Below, piece by piece: positions 25,801-33,600 of a stretch of DNA of 64,000 bases. The translations under genes were made by a program, and so were the position numbers. The stretch comes from Paragonimus skrjabini miyazakii. Its lineage: Eukaryota; Platyhelminthes; Trematoda; Plagiorchiida; Troglotrematidae. Where the stretch lies: the NCBI GenBank assembly GCA_014338405.1, contig JTDE01002897.1:9312-73311 (forward strand), given 5' to 3'. The notes under the pieces were generated by a model. It was not told where the DNA came from. It ran no database searches and saw nothing but the letters and a program-made list of their open reading frames with translations. Numbering within the stretch: the stretch's first letter is position 1; each line of letters begins with the position of its first letter.

Positions 25801-28202
25801 GCTTCAGATTTCTTACACAAGCTGATACAATATCTTACATCTACGCGTTGGCTATGCACAGACTTGTACATCTCTCAAACAGCTGTGTTTTTCATTTCAG
25901 ATAGTGCATTGTGCAAATACTGTGAACCGCGTGCATCAGAAATATATCAGAAAGAAGTAGCTCAGCTGAATAATACAGAGGCTCGATTTGCTCGCCTATG
26001 GACCGAATGCCAACGTTGTCAGGGCAGCCTTCACGAAGAAGTGATATGCACCAGGTACATATTGGCTAATCGTACTTTCCTATTATCCGTCCATATTAAA
26101 TGTTTATCTCACATTTTGTTTCAATTATTTGGTTGGCTATTTCTAATGATTATGATAGTCTGCTATGCTATGATGTCCGCTTAGGGCTTTTGTTTACAAT
26201 CGGAATGTGATCAGTCTGCATCGATCGGATTCGAACATGTACAAACGAGTGCATGCACACCCATTGTGCAGCGGGAGTCAGTTCAAACATAACGGATTAC
26301 CCATCCATTCTTATGAGATTTTCGGAGCATACCATTCAATCAAGTGAACGGTGGCTGTCATTGGTGCTCTAACGATCACGCAGGATTGTGCAGAAACTGC
26401 TGTTAAACAAACGTTTTTTAAATCTTTGATGGATAGCTTGGTAGAGTTGGCTATATTTTCAGAGAATTAAGTTGGAAAAAGCCTGTGACTTGGTCGGTTT
26501 CGAACGGGAAACAGGAACCACATGCATTTACACAATACTCGCTATTTTATCTTAGTTGTAAATTTAGACCTGTTACCTTTGTTATCATGCGCTTGACCCA
26601 GATCGCTTAACCCTCCTCAAAGTAACCGATCGAATCAACTCATTCACTCAAGAAAACTCCCAGCCTTACAAGAGAGGGAATCACAGCGACAGCTCTAATA
26701 TTTCGTACTTGTAATGGATTGTCCATCGACTCCAGTATGACTGAAAATCCCTCGATTAGTTTGAGGATTAATGATTGAATTTCGAGGATTCCGATTATTT
26801 CAAGTTGAACATCATCCACAATCGATCACAGATATCGCGTTCGAATTAGACTTTCAACTGGCCCACTTCTTATGGAAGCACTAGATCCGAGTCTCACTCT
26901 CATTAGAGCTTATCAGTGGCGCATATACTTTGCCGGGTCGGGAGTTGCACTCTATTGTGTGTTTTTGAAACTAGCATGTTGACCACAACGCAAATAGGTT
27001 TACAATAGGCATGATCGGGTGATCACATCCAAACGTTCACCCACAGGCTCATGTGGATAGTGTTTACACTGCTCGATCATTGCGAAAGAAAAAAAGATCA
27101 GAGACGCTCTGTTTTTTGCAATCGGCAATCCCGTGCTCAGGAATTTCTCAGTTAAGTCGAAGTCATGGGTCTCTTTGAGCCAACTGAAAAATTTGAGTTC
27201 GGTACCTCCTTATGAAATGCCAATATGAATGTAACGTCTGCGATAGAGTGTGAGTGGTGTTCAGTTTGAAATGATTGGTTATATAAATGGCAATCATGTT
27301 GAGTTTCACCTATAATCATCATAACGGCCTGGAGCTTGAACAGAAGCTACTGTAACTCGTTTCACCGTTCAGTCCAACAGTGACGTAGAATATTCTAGAG
27401 AAATACGTTACTGAGAAAGTTAAGCACTAAAAGAAGACCAAGCGGAAGGACTAGGAGTGGCATGAATGCAGATACGACATTGACTGAGGCACACTACCGT
27501 CTTGTGTAGTTCGCAACGAAAATATCAACAAATTTGTTGTGTTTGATCATCGTCGTCTCCGTCAATTAGCCTACATCAAGTGGAATGATCGCATCAGCAA
27601 TACGGCTGCCGGGTATTCCGGAACGCTCGGTATGCAAATGAAATTTTCTATCTCAAGATCGGTTGCTTTTAAATAGATTCAAATTTAGATACGTGATTTT
27701 AGTCTCTTTGAAACCACCCACCGAATATAAGTTTAGGTACGTTGCTTCTGTTCTACTACATGGACTACGAGGCTGTGTTCGTACTTTTGAATTCATGCTT
27801 TTGTACCCAGTCAATCAACAGTTCCACGTACGATCGGTGTGTTCCGTCTATGGGAATGGATGCGTAATTGGAACTTGGATGAGATTTCCAAATTCCCTGT
27901 TCGTTTAATTAATTCAGCTGGTAGATCACATATAGGTAGATAGTCATGGTTCTTGTTGTTGCCTCGATTCCAGCCTAATCGCACGTTTTTCGTTCCTGAA
28001 CTGCTTTACTTCTAACCCATTTTGTTACCCACTTTGTTACTTATCGCTGTTGTTCATGAAACACCTTGAAGTCACTCACTCTATACGTGTACCTCTTTCC
28101 TCCAGCCGCGATTGCCCCATTTTTTATATGCGAATGAAATCTCGTAAAGACGCGGAAGAGCAGTACAAGGTTGTGGAACGTTTTGGCGAACCAATCTGGT
28201 AG
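1620..28202 (+). CDS. POLD1: DNA polymerase delta catalytic subunit, 15 exons, N-terminus outside window
   Basis: Catalytic subunit of the replicative B-family polymerase delta, a nuclear enzyme that copies mainly the lagging strand and proofreads with a 3'-5' exonuclease. The spliced product reads in order: N-terminal segment ending IVFQQLD, OB-like N-terminal domain, Exo I (DIECAG), Exo II (GYNTQNFD), Exo III (YCLKDAY), Pol A (DFASLYPSVM), Pol B (ANSVYGFTG), Pol C (YGDTDS), then the C-terminal cysteine clusters. Exons are 1620-1833, 4247-4517, 5000-5127, 6283-6607, 6707-6873, 10404-10649, 12515-12793, 17038-17420, 18626-18869, 20901-21038, 21084-21256, 22519-22910, 23707-23799, 25901-26054 and 28106-28202. 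All have GT/AG borders and compatible phases and sum to about 1,100 codons, against about 1,107 residues in human. The start codon lies upstream of the window. I see no canonical AATAAA close after the stop; an ATTAAA variant lies at 28768. Identity is very secure; exon 13/14 detail is less so. Confidence 0.96.
1834..3110. other. POLD1 intron, no recognised content
   Basis: AT-rich unique-looking sequence after exon a. No coding frame, repeat family member or RNA gene could be supported. Confidence 0.5.
3117..3401 (-). repeat. tRNA-like SINE copy, degenerate
   Basis: Read on the minus strand, 3230 down to about 3145 aligns base by base with the tRNA-like unit at 39151-39229: CTTCGTAG, CAACTGGTGGAACGC (A-box region), GTTTTTGTCGTTGG and GAAGTTCA correspond in order. 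Similarity continues past the tRNA-like 3' end. The upstream part (to 3401) is an open minus-strand frame of 94 codons, probably fortuitous. It sits in a POLD1 intron, antisense to the gene. Confidence 0.55.
4247..4517 (+). CDS. POLD1: POLD1 exon b
   Basis: Acceptor TTCTAG, donor GTGAGT at 4518. It encodes VPIMRLFGVTSKGHSVCAHV and HGFVPYFFVPAP, the N-terminal domain that packs against the exonuclease. It leaves one base of an Asn codon for the next exon. Confidence 0.93.
5000..5127 (+). CDS. POLD1: POLD1 exon c
   Basis: Acceptor CTTCCAG, donor GTGAGT at 5128. Reads YGFHGNRKLQFLKITVALPR and continues to ADYPFQ, matching the FGYHG...FLRITVALPR block of POLD1. The upstream intron is 482 bases. 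Confidence 0.93.
5128..6282. other. POLD1 intron, no recognised content
   Basis: 1.15 kb between exons c and d. A few open frames exist on both strands but none resembles a known protein or shows exon-like borders. Confidence 0.5.
6283..6607 (+). CDS. POLD1: POLD1 exon d (Exo I)
   Basis: Acceptor TTCCTCAG, donor GTTGTT at 6608. It carries FEANIDFEIRFMVD and the exonuclease I motif VDIECAGRKG, whose Asp and Glu bind catalytic metal. Between them sits a Ser/Pro/Thr-rich insert (about residues 40-65 of the exon) that I do not expect at this length in the human protein. Confidence 0.95.
6707..6873 (+). CDS. POLD1: POLD1 exon e
   Basis: Follows a 99-base intron. Reads IFPVPEQDPVIQIATMVSNY and ends KTEQELLQ, the exonuclease-domain strand after Exo I (FPEPE-x-DPVIQI in animals). 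Donor GTTTGT at 6874. Confidence 0.94.
6874..10403. other. POLD1 intron, no recognised content
   Basis: 3.5 kb between exons e and f. I recognise no transposon coding segment. A stretch near 7445-7465 resembles 23187-23206 (AAACAGGCAG then GTGATT), too short to classify. Confidence 0.45.
10404..10649 (+). CDS. POLD1: POLD1 exon f (Exo II)
   Basis: Follows a 3.5 kb intron. Reads VDPDIITGYNTQNFDLPYL, the Exo II motif with the conserved Asn and Asp, then SKQMGRRENKF and GRVQLDLLQ. Donor GTAAAG at 10650. Confidence 0.95.
11560..11800 (+). mobile_element. Small RTE family 1 fragment
   Basis: Around 11643-11695 the frame reads PLSFLFSFDIDEVIE-like residues, matching SQFLFSFVMDEIM of the copy at 1-1490. 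Bases 11730-11770 resemble its later CACGTGAACCGTCTTCAG segment. Heavily decayed, inside a POLD1 intron. Confidence 0.45.
12515..12793 (+). CDS. POLD1: POLD1 exon g (Exo III)
   Basis: Reads FRDYKLRSYTLNAVSYHFL, EQKEDVEHNVITDLQNGD, and the Exo III motif YCLKDAYLPLRLL with the catalytic Tyr and Asp. It ends MARVTGVPLTYLLTRGQQVK. Donor GTAAAT at 12794. Confidence 0.96.
12925..13015 (-). repeat. Possible tRNA-derived SINE head
   Basis: Minus strand shows a B-box-like GAGTTCAATCGCC (12946-12958) with an A-box-like TGGTAACGAC about 25 bases upstream (12982-12992). Spacing suits a pol III promoter, but no second copy was found here and the match is degenerate. Confidence 0.3.
14220..14288 (+). mobile_element. 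RTE family 1 3' tail
   Basis: CAGTTAAGCATCGATGTGAA...CTGTCTATAATGATGATGATGATG matches the end of the copy at 1-1490 (from about 1438). Only the tail is recognisable; sequence immediately before it does not match. Confidence 0.65.
14530..15708 (+). mobile_element. RTE-like LINE, family 2, 3' half
   Basis: Reverse transcriptase C-terminal half: RVRVYGQPSRAF, LMYxxYAD-type motif MEYADAVVLL (about 14750-14780), IRFAPPKCRVLLQDWD, SVLLYGSETW and LRWLGYVPRT. The catalytic motif is YADA instead of YADD, and stops and frame changes follow near 14990 and 15440, so it cannot be active. It ends in a GAT triplet tail (15691-15708). Same family as the minus-strand copy at 37060-37975. Confidence 0.82.
15780..15935 (-). 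repeat. Dispersed repeat with tRNA-like head
   Basis: Minus strand begins TGGCGCTACGGTTAACGC, A-box-like, then CATGAGGATCGG. The following bases resemble the plus strand at 44715-44860 (CATGAGGATC, GACGAT, AACTAGAA, GCTAG in order). A SINE is likely but the B box is not clear. Confidence 0.35.
16230..16690 (+). mobile_element. Penelope-like element fragment, GIY-YIG domain
   Basis: Frame from about 16368 reads CSCGDIYIG, stop TGA, TDRC then RMVEHMPKWLV, the core of the GIY-YIG endonuclease found at the C-terminus of Penelope-like retroelements. After a frame change the sequence continues GTGHVVDPANSFQVLLR. It aligns with the better-kept copy at 62945-63660. The in-frame stop and frameshift show it is dead. 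Confidence 0.7.
17038..17420 (+). CDS. POLD1: POLD1 exon h (Pol A)
   Basis: Largest intron in the gene (4.2 kb) precedes it. Contains TLDFASLYPSVMMAHNLCY, the Pol A (motif II) signature with the metal-binding Asp, and SVRRGLLPEILEQLLNARKR, which carries the fingers-domain lysine region. A short Gly/Ser-rich stretch (about exon residues 76-87) interrupts the block relative to human. Confidence 0.96.
18100..18400. other. GC-rich block in POLD1 intron, unassigned
   Basis: Markedly richer in G and C than its surroundings (for example CCCCCTCGCGG, CGCGAGGAAATTGGGCGAC, CGACCGGTCGG). Both strands are open over most of it (17987-18259 minus, 18094-18408 plus), as expected of GC-rich DNA. I recognise neither a protein nor a transposon in it; an inserted repeat (SINE or LTR piece) is possible. 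Confidence 0.4.
18626..18869 (+). CDS. POLD1: POLD1 exon i (Pol B)
   Basis: Acceptor TTTTGCAG, donor GTAAGT at 18870. Reads AKAELAKETDPLRKRVLDGR and the Pol B motif SANSVYGFTGAQVGKLPCL, highly conserved in all delta polymerases. Confidence 0.96.
19010..20760 (+). mobile_element. CR1/Jockey-like LINE fragment
   Basis: Reads DPDLISPVVLKSCATELAKP, then ITPIFKGGYRDDQTNYRPV, the N-terminal palm of non-LTR reverse transcriptases of the CR1/Jockey group. It continues LNFSEVFDMVNDSILLRKL, YTDDTNHW (catalytic motif, about 19776) and LKSVQRRAT-like thumb residues near 20185. Several stops interrupt the frame. The 3' tail (about 20540-20760, ending in an AC repeat) recurs at 42615-42830. Lies within the intron before POLD1 exon j, same orientation. 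Confidence 0.8.
20736..20752. repeat. (AC)n microsatellite
   Basis: About eight uninterrupted AC units. It falls in the 3' tail of the LINE fragment; the corresponding place at 42804-42826 is only loosely AC-rich. Confidence 0.85.
20901..21038 (+). CDS. POLD1: POLD1 exon j (Pol C)
   Basis: Begins VIYGDTDSVMCRFGVS: Pol C (motif I) with both catalytic Asp residues. It ends IRLEFEK. The following donor is GTCCGT and the next acceptor lies only 45 bases on; the frame would stop at TAG (21081-21083) if this intron were retained. Confidence 0.93.
21084..21256 (+). CDS. POLD1: POLD1 exon k
   Basis: Reads VYFPYLLINKKRYAGLYFTK then DKMDCKGIETVRRDNSPLVA, the thumb-proximal KKRYAG and KG-x-E-x-VRRD motifs. 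Donor GTTGGT at 21257 splits an Arg codon. Confidence 0.95.
21257..22518. other. POLD1 intron, no recognised content
   Basis: 1.26 kb between exons k and l. No protein similarity, RNA gene or repeat could be supported. Confidence 0.45.
22519..22910 (+). CDS. POLD1: POLD1 exon l (thumb)
   Basis: Reads DLLCNRIDISQLVISKELTK, YAGKQAHVELATKMRKRD, GDRVPYVI, EDPLYVLEHNIPIDTKYYLE and LRIFEPILGE: the thumb and linker to the C-terminal domain. Donor GTGAGC at 22911. Confidence 0.96.
22911..23706. other. POLD1 intron, no recognised content
   Basis: 0.8 kb between exons l and m. The exon l frame stays open for about 75 codons into the intron (to 23137), but the residues do not match POLD1 and a good GTGAGC donor precedes them. 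Confidence 0.5.
23707..23799 (+). CDS. POLD1: POLD1 exon m (leads into CysA)
   Basis: Acceptor TTTGCAG, donor GTAATT at 23800. Reads VGQLSAFTQKRATC before the donor. In human the equivalent position opens the first zinc cluster with CxxC; here only one of the two cysteines is seen. The phase fits the next exon exactly. Confidence 0.8.
24240..24430 (+). mobile_element. RTE family 2 3' fragment
   Basis: GGTCAAGCAACGGCGTGATT, CTGCTGAGCTGGG and GAAGATGGCAGTATG follow in the same order as bases 15375-15510 of the family 2 copy. Inside the intron between POLD1 exons m and n. Confidence 0.55.
25901..26054 (+). CDS. POLD1: POLD1 exon n (CysA end, CysB start)
   Basis: Begins SALCKYCEPRASEIYQKEV, the second half of the CysA cluster, and reaches CQRCQGSLHEEVIC, the start of CysB, which holds an iron-sulfur cluster in the family. 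Donor GTACAT at 26055 splits a Ser codon. Confidence 0.94.
26803..27280. repeat. Dispersed repeat with inverted ends
   Basis: Left part (26803-26930) matches 58536-58660 in order: TGAACATCA-CCACAA, GACTTTC, GAAGCACTAGA, CTCATTAGAGCT, TCAGT, GCGCATA. The right end (about 27246-27275, GTGTGAGTGGTGTTCAGTTT) resembles the reverse complement of the left end, as in the perfect inverted repeat at 59353-59485. Class unknown; a Penelope-like pseudo-LTR or a small inverted-repeat element are both possible. Confidence 0.45.
27490..27640 (+). mobile_element. RTE family fragment
   Basis: One frame reads VFDHRRLRQLAYIKWNDRIS then NT, matching the VFEHRFLRSVDCIGWHQRVS region of the copy at 1-1490 and the corresponding part of family 2. 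About 150 bases, flanks unrelated. Confidence 0.6.
28106..28202 (+). CDS. POLD1: POLD1 exon o (last)
   Basis: Acceptor TCCTCCAG. Reads RDCPIFYMRMKSRKDAEEQY and ends FGEPIW before TAG. The Cys completes the four-cysteine CysB. The ending matches the C-terminal ...RFGPPGPEAW of human POLD1 in position. Confidence 0.94.
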
Positions 28203-30549
28203 TTGGTCTCTAGATTTCCCGCTCTTGTTATCACGCATTTATCCGTTCTGTTATTTTTTTACACACAGATTCACAAATATATACTTGTCAACGTGCTTCC
28301 GTCTTGTGCCACAGTTGTAAGGCGATTCGTTTCAAAATTTAGACAGACCTGCTTTTCCTCACGTACGGTTTTTAACAACAAAACACTTTTGGTGCCACAG
28401 ATTGCAACTTGAAGAGGGGCGTAGTCCAGCAACCGTGAATAATTCTGCTTGTTTTTCTCAGTGGTAACGGCTCAGACTACTTTGGTTTGTGAGTGTGAGC
28501 TCCTGTTTCCGGCTGAGTGATGATGGTTTCACAACACGCGATCGTAATCTGGTTATTTGCAAGGCGGATAAAAGACTGGTGATGCAAAAGCGGCAGGTGT
28601 CAAAGTTACGCAGTGTTTAGGCCCACTGTACTGCTGAGGTCTTTCTGGGCCTCGATATGTCGTGTTGTCCCGGCAAGATGTCTCGCGAGTTTCTTGATCT
28701 ACCCTCATTCGATCTGCGGTCCGTTCATCACTTCCTAGATTCGTCTATGCACAAGTTCACGAGTGGTATTAAATGATCATGTTTTTTTTTGTTAGTCGAA
28801 TTCTATCTGTCATATCTTGTGCTCCTGCACCTAACACTGAAATGACTGAGTGACATCGTAGCTTGCTTCCTAATGTAAACGAGTTTCGTTCCAGAACATC
28901 TCGGAGACTCCTATCTATTACTGAACAATCCGGTCATATGTAGCTTTGTCTCTATTGTTGTTTTGACCACACTAAGTGTATATACTGTTTTGGTGCTTGA
29001 TCATCTGGGTTAGTGAACACTGATAGGTAAGTCACAACTCATTGCACCGAATATTTTATTTGCGTTAGATTGCTAATGAAAAATGGCGAGAGATGGCAAT
29101 GGCGAAAATTGTTATCAAAGCCAATTGAAGAAGTACCCGAAAATTTGTTCGAGCACGCTTGAAAAATAATAATTGAGAAGTTGTAAAATCTCCAGTGATT
29201 GATTTTATTCATGTGCGCGCTAAAAAACAACCTTGATAGTGCAGTCGACGAACCACACGAGTCAAGTAAGTGTCATTCATCTGAAGTGTAAAAATTGATA
29301 AACAAATGCGCATTAAAAACGTCATTAGCATTATCTCTGAAGTGGCTATATGAATACGACTATCTGCTTCGGATTATAAGTGGGCTGATGAAATTGTGCT
29401 GGTCCGAATGTTTGAAATTTCTTTACATTGTTCGAAATCACCCGAATTTTTAACGGATGGTCACAGCTAGTGTTGCTAAAATATGGCCTAATTGTTACCT
29501 ATCTTTTGCCTCTTATCAACACAGTATCTGCGCGATTGCTATTGTCAGTGGGGTTAATTTTCGTTTGAGACGACACTGGCTAAGTCCACTTCAAGATTCG
29601 ACAGAACACACGCACATTCTGATTTATCAATGATGTTTTATTCCGATCCCACTTGTGTTTAATTTCAAGTCGAAATAGTGTACAGTCAGGATTGACGATT
29701 GCAGCTCTAAGGCAAGCAATCACCCATCACCACTTTCGTTACCAGTCTGTTTTTGATGCTGGTTGATCTGCTTCGTTATCCAAAGAATTCAGCAAGTTAC
29801 TAATAACTAGTAGATTTATTGGAATACGTAAATCAATCACATTTTATCACGACTTTCTTCTTAAAGTAGACTCTTTAGTCATCTCTTCTGAAGTACTAAT
29901 CTTGAGTCTCGCTTGTCAATACTACGTTTCTGCCCTGGCTGGAATTCAAAATCCTGTTCACGTATTTATGAGGCAATCTTATTGACCACTGCACTGTTGT
30001 CCTCGTTAGGTACGACTGACTTATCTTCTTTAAACGTTCAACCACATTTGACTGTGAACAATTCTCAGGTTACTCGATAACTTCCGTAAGAGACACGATA
30101 AGTCTTCTGTTAAATCCAATCGATTGTACCCAGATCATGACTTTTTACTCGGATGGAAATTTAATGAACAAGATATTGATTACTAAGCAATGGAAGACAT
30201 TTTGGGTATAACCTGATCACCGACTTTCGCTTTTAAACAGATTTTCCAATCAGTTCTACAAGTGTTCCTGCTCATGGCTCTGAAGTGCTAGCTTGTTTTT
30301 ATTAATTGATATTTGTTTTCTCTTGTGTGAAGCTCATACTTAGATTGTGCTCATTAAAAACTCCAATACTTGACTGTAATAACCAAATAAAGATGTGCTC
30401 TTTTTACTGCCATCTGTTCGATGCAAATTTCGTTGAGATAAGAATACTGTATAACGGTGTGAATCTGCGAACCATCATCGTACGATTGATACAATCCGTG
30501 ATTGAATAGAGACCACAAACAATTGATTTGTATAAAACGTAGGACCTAC
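28203..30549. other. Spacer between convergent POLD1 and NEK1-like genes
   Basis: Should hold both 3' UTRs and the unresolved last NEK1-like exon. No transposon coding segment or RNA gene recognised. Confidence 0.5.
30298..30303 (-). promoter_or_regulatory. Possible NEK1-like polyadenylation signal
   Basis: AATAAA on the minus strand, about 250 bases downstream of the last recognised NEK1-like coding base. Position is suitable for the 3' end of that transcript, but the region is AT-rich and the motif could occur by chance. Confidence 0.25.
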
Positions 30550-30685
30550 CGTCATTGTAGGCCCCATCAGCAAGAACCAACTGTAAAATGCGGTCAAAGA
30601 AAGCTTGGGCTTTCGTTTCCCCCAGCAAATTAATAATCGCTTTTTGACTGGCTGTCACGTCTTCATCCTCGTCTTCTTGCAATGC
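30550..30685 (-). CDS. NEK1: NEK1-like exon 13 of window (C-terminal domain)
   Basis: Acceptor GATTTAG. Reads ALQEDEDEDVTASQKAIINL, then FFDRILQLVLADGAYND, matching the end of human NEK1. Donor-like GTAGGT follows immediately after GAC G, where human has only a few residues left, so a very small last exon is likely further down. If that site is not used, the frame runs on to a stop near 30404. Confidence 0.9.
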
Positions 30686-33600
30686 CTAAATCAATAAAAA
30701 TAATCAAGACAACCACAAACTCAGCGTTTGTTAACGGCAACTAATCAAAACAATTAATCATTTTGGAAATTTAGTGAACTAACGAGAAGAGAATGTACAA
30801 CACATTATTGCTAGTTTTATTACTATCTTTTCTACAATATTTATTCGCATTCAACAAAACTAACCTGGATGATATTGTACGCGCGCACCAATTGCTCGGC
30901 CCCCAGTTCACGCTCTAGTTCCTCTCGCATTTGTTCCAAAAGCAAAAAGCGAGTGTCACCTGATGTGTTATCATTCAATTTTTCATCATCCGTATCGTTC
31001 ATTAAAGCATTCAAGCCATTCACAGCACTAGTTGCTTCTTGTACCTTCTCCGATTCATCAGAGTCACTCATATCATCATTATCTGTCAAATCGTATTCGT
31101 CATCCACTTCGGTTACTCGCGTCAACCGATTTTTGCTGAACGAATTATCGTTCTCATGTTCATGGTGTTCATCACTGTCTTCTTCAAGCTCTTCACTTAA
31201 CTCATCGTCCGTATCTCTGTCGTTATCCGTATATTCTTGTTCACTTGAGTAGTCATTCAAGCTATTCTGCGACCCGTCTAACTGCGACTTGACAACAAGC
31301 TCAGTGGACTGGGCCTGTGGCTGCGGTTGTGCACGTCTGGATAAGCCGCTGACGTCGGAGATCGTTTGAGTTGATGTTTGTTCCAATTTATGATCGACGT
31401 CCCTCCACGAGTCCAACGAGACTGAATCAGAATAAAGACCGCTCTAGTGAAACCGTCACGTGATAACCTTCATATATTCAAGCAACGTTCAGTTATTTTC
31501 TAATAGCTATAGCATCGTTAATATGTTCAGGTTTAGTTAACCAACACAAACTTCATCAAGGTTTATGCCAAGTCTGGATATTACAAAAGATAGAAAACTT
31601 GTGCTGAATTACAAACCTGATCGCCTCCTTGGCTTGTGGAATTCAGGGACTGTCAACCACGAGCCTCCGTTTAGAAGTCTCTTTTCTGTATCGGTGTCAC
31701 AGATGCTTATCGATTCAGTTGAGCCGTACACTCTCCTGCCTGACGGAACCAGTGGAGAAACCGCTGTCAGACTACAGCGCAAGTCCGGACCAAATTTTGT
31801 GAGTATGGCGTTAGATTCGCCTGGGATTGGCGACACTGCGGCACTACATATTAGGGATGGGTTGTGTGAAGTTTCCAGAGGGGATAAACTCCCGTTCGTG
31901 GTCGTTTCTTGTGTCTCCATCATCATGCGGATCAAACTTTGTCGCACCATTTCCACTTCATCTTCCCCGGTTGAATCCAACTTCGATTCTTGCCGATAAC
32001 TGAAGTCGATTTCTTGCTGACTGTTATTGAGGAAACCGGTCTCTTCTGAGGAAATGTGGGGCAAATTCTGTCGACTAGGGGGAAGACAATGAAATAGGCA
32101 ACGTGCTGAGCAGTTCTTGTGGATTTTATGATCATTTAATAGTTGTCCGTCGTGTACATTTCCATATTTAAGTATCCGGAGGTTACAGCTGTAATGTATA
32201 CTGCAACTACTACTCAGCTGTGCAAGTATTAGTCCAAGGCTCACGTTTGTAACCTCAAAGAATATATGCGTGAAGCATATCTTATAAGATGTCAGTAGAC
32301 CTGTACTGGCCTGGTAGATCCATGGTTGTTTTCGAGGCACATGCCCACATACTTTTGCTACGAGATCTACTCACATTCAAATGTGGATTGCTAGTGAGTG
32401 TTAGCCGGTTGACAGCATCCTTTTCCGGATTACTTCGTCACGGAGATCGAACGCAGAGGACATGGACCAGTATACTTAGTCATAATTGGCGTGCGATGTG
32501 TTATTTGTGGTTACACCAACACCTCATATTATGTGTAAATCTCAAACAATGATTATCAGCAATATTGGTTTTGCTCAGCGACCTCTACCTAGACGGATTA
32601 CGAGCGCGCGTAACCATGCCTGGTCACCGTTTGAAATAATGAACAAACAAAGGATGCGGACCATAGGAAATACTCGTTAACCGTCCAGTTATGTAATTGT
32701 TCAGATTAAGTGTAAAAACACTGGCAATGGTGATACTTGCATGACGATGTCCACAGAATAATCGTCATAGTCTGTAGAGTTTCACCGTTAAACAAAAGGG
32801 GCTTAGTGAGCACGTATTGTGAGCTGATGTAGTCTGTTCTGTCAAAAATCTACGCTTCTGAACAATGCATCCTTGACTCGACGAACGGTCTTTTGATGCG
32901 AGTTGTGCGTATGTGTAGCTAAGGCATGCGGTACAGACGGATTAACCACAACGACTTCGAACTGATGACACTGATGTGTGAAGACAATTTGATAGCAAAT
33001 CTTGTTATTTAAACGCCTGTGCGATCAACATACCTTGATTCTCAGTACGACTCAATTACCACTGTCAAGTCGCCCTGAACCTGTGCCGGGTCGCATACTT
33101 TTCTAGAGTAACTGCCCCACTATGGTAAACGATTACACACCTGATGCATGTATGCACACACCTGCACGAATACCCGCTAACTGAGGACGTCTTATTGACC
33201 TGGGTGAATGTTATTATCGAATTCGGTGGGATTGGTCTGATGCAACGTTCATTGCTCACTGGCCTGTCAAAATTAAGCATACGTTTTAAACCTAGGATGA
33301 ACATTGGAACAGGTCATAGAATTGTCTAACACTTTCTACTACTGAGAAGTCACGATTCATTGCCATTACTGCAGTGGTGTAGTGTTGATCGAATCAAAAG
33401 CAAACAGTAAGCCTCATCACTGTATCGAGTAGAAATCTTACCAAGCGAGTAAAGCAGGCCGAACGCCTGTCCTCTTCATCGGTACAATATAACGTTTTCA
33501 GATCGACAACATGCGCGTGTGTAAAATTTCTTACATTGATTGATAGTCGTGTTGCAACGAGTTTCGTCACCTAGGATATGTGAGTAGGTTTCGGTGGGAT

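Noticed and set aside
30869..31252. Plus-strand open frame of 127 Ser-rich codons
   Set aside because: It is the reverse shadow of the acidic NEK1-like exon; runs of Asp/Glu codons read as Ser on the other strand.
31565..31999. Plus-strand open frame of 144 codons
   Set aside because: It lies opposite NEK1-like exon 11 and has no recognisable similarity or splice context.
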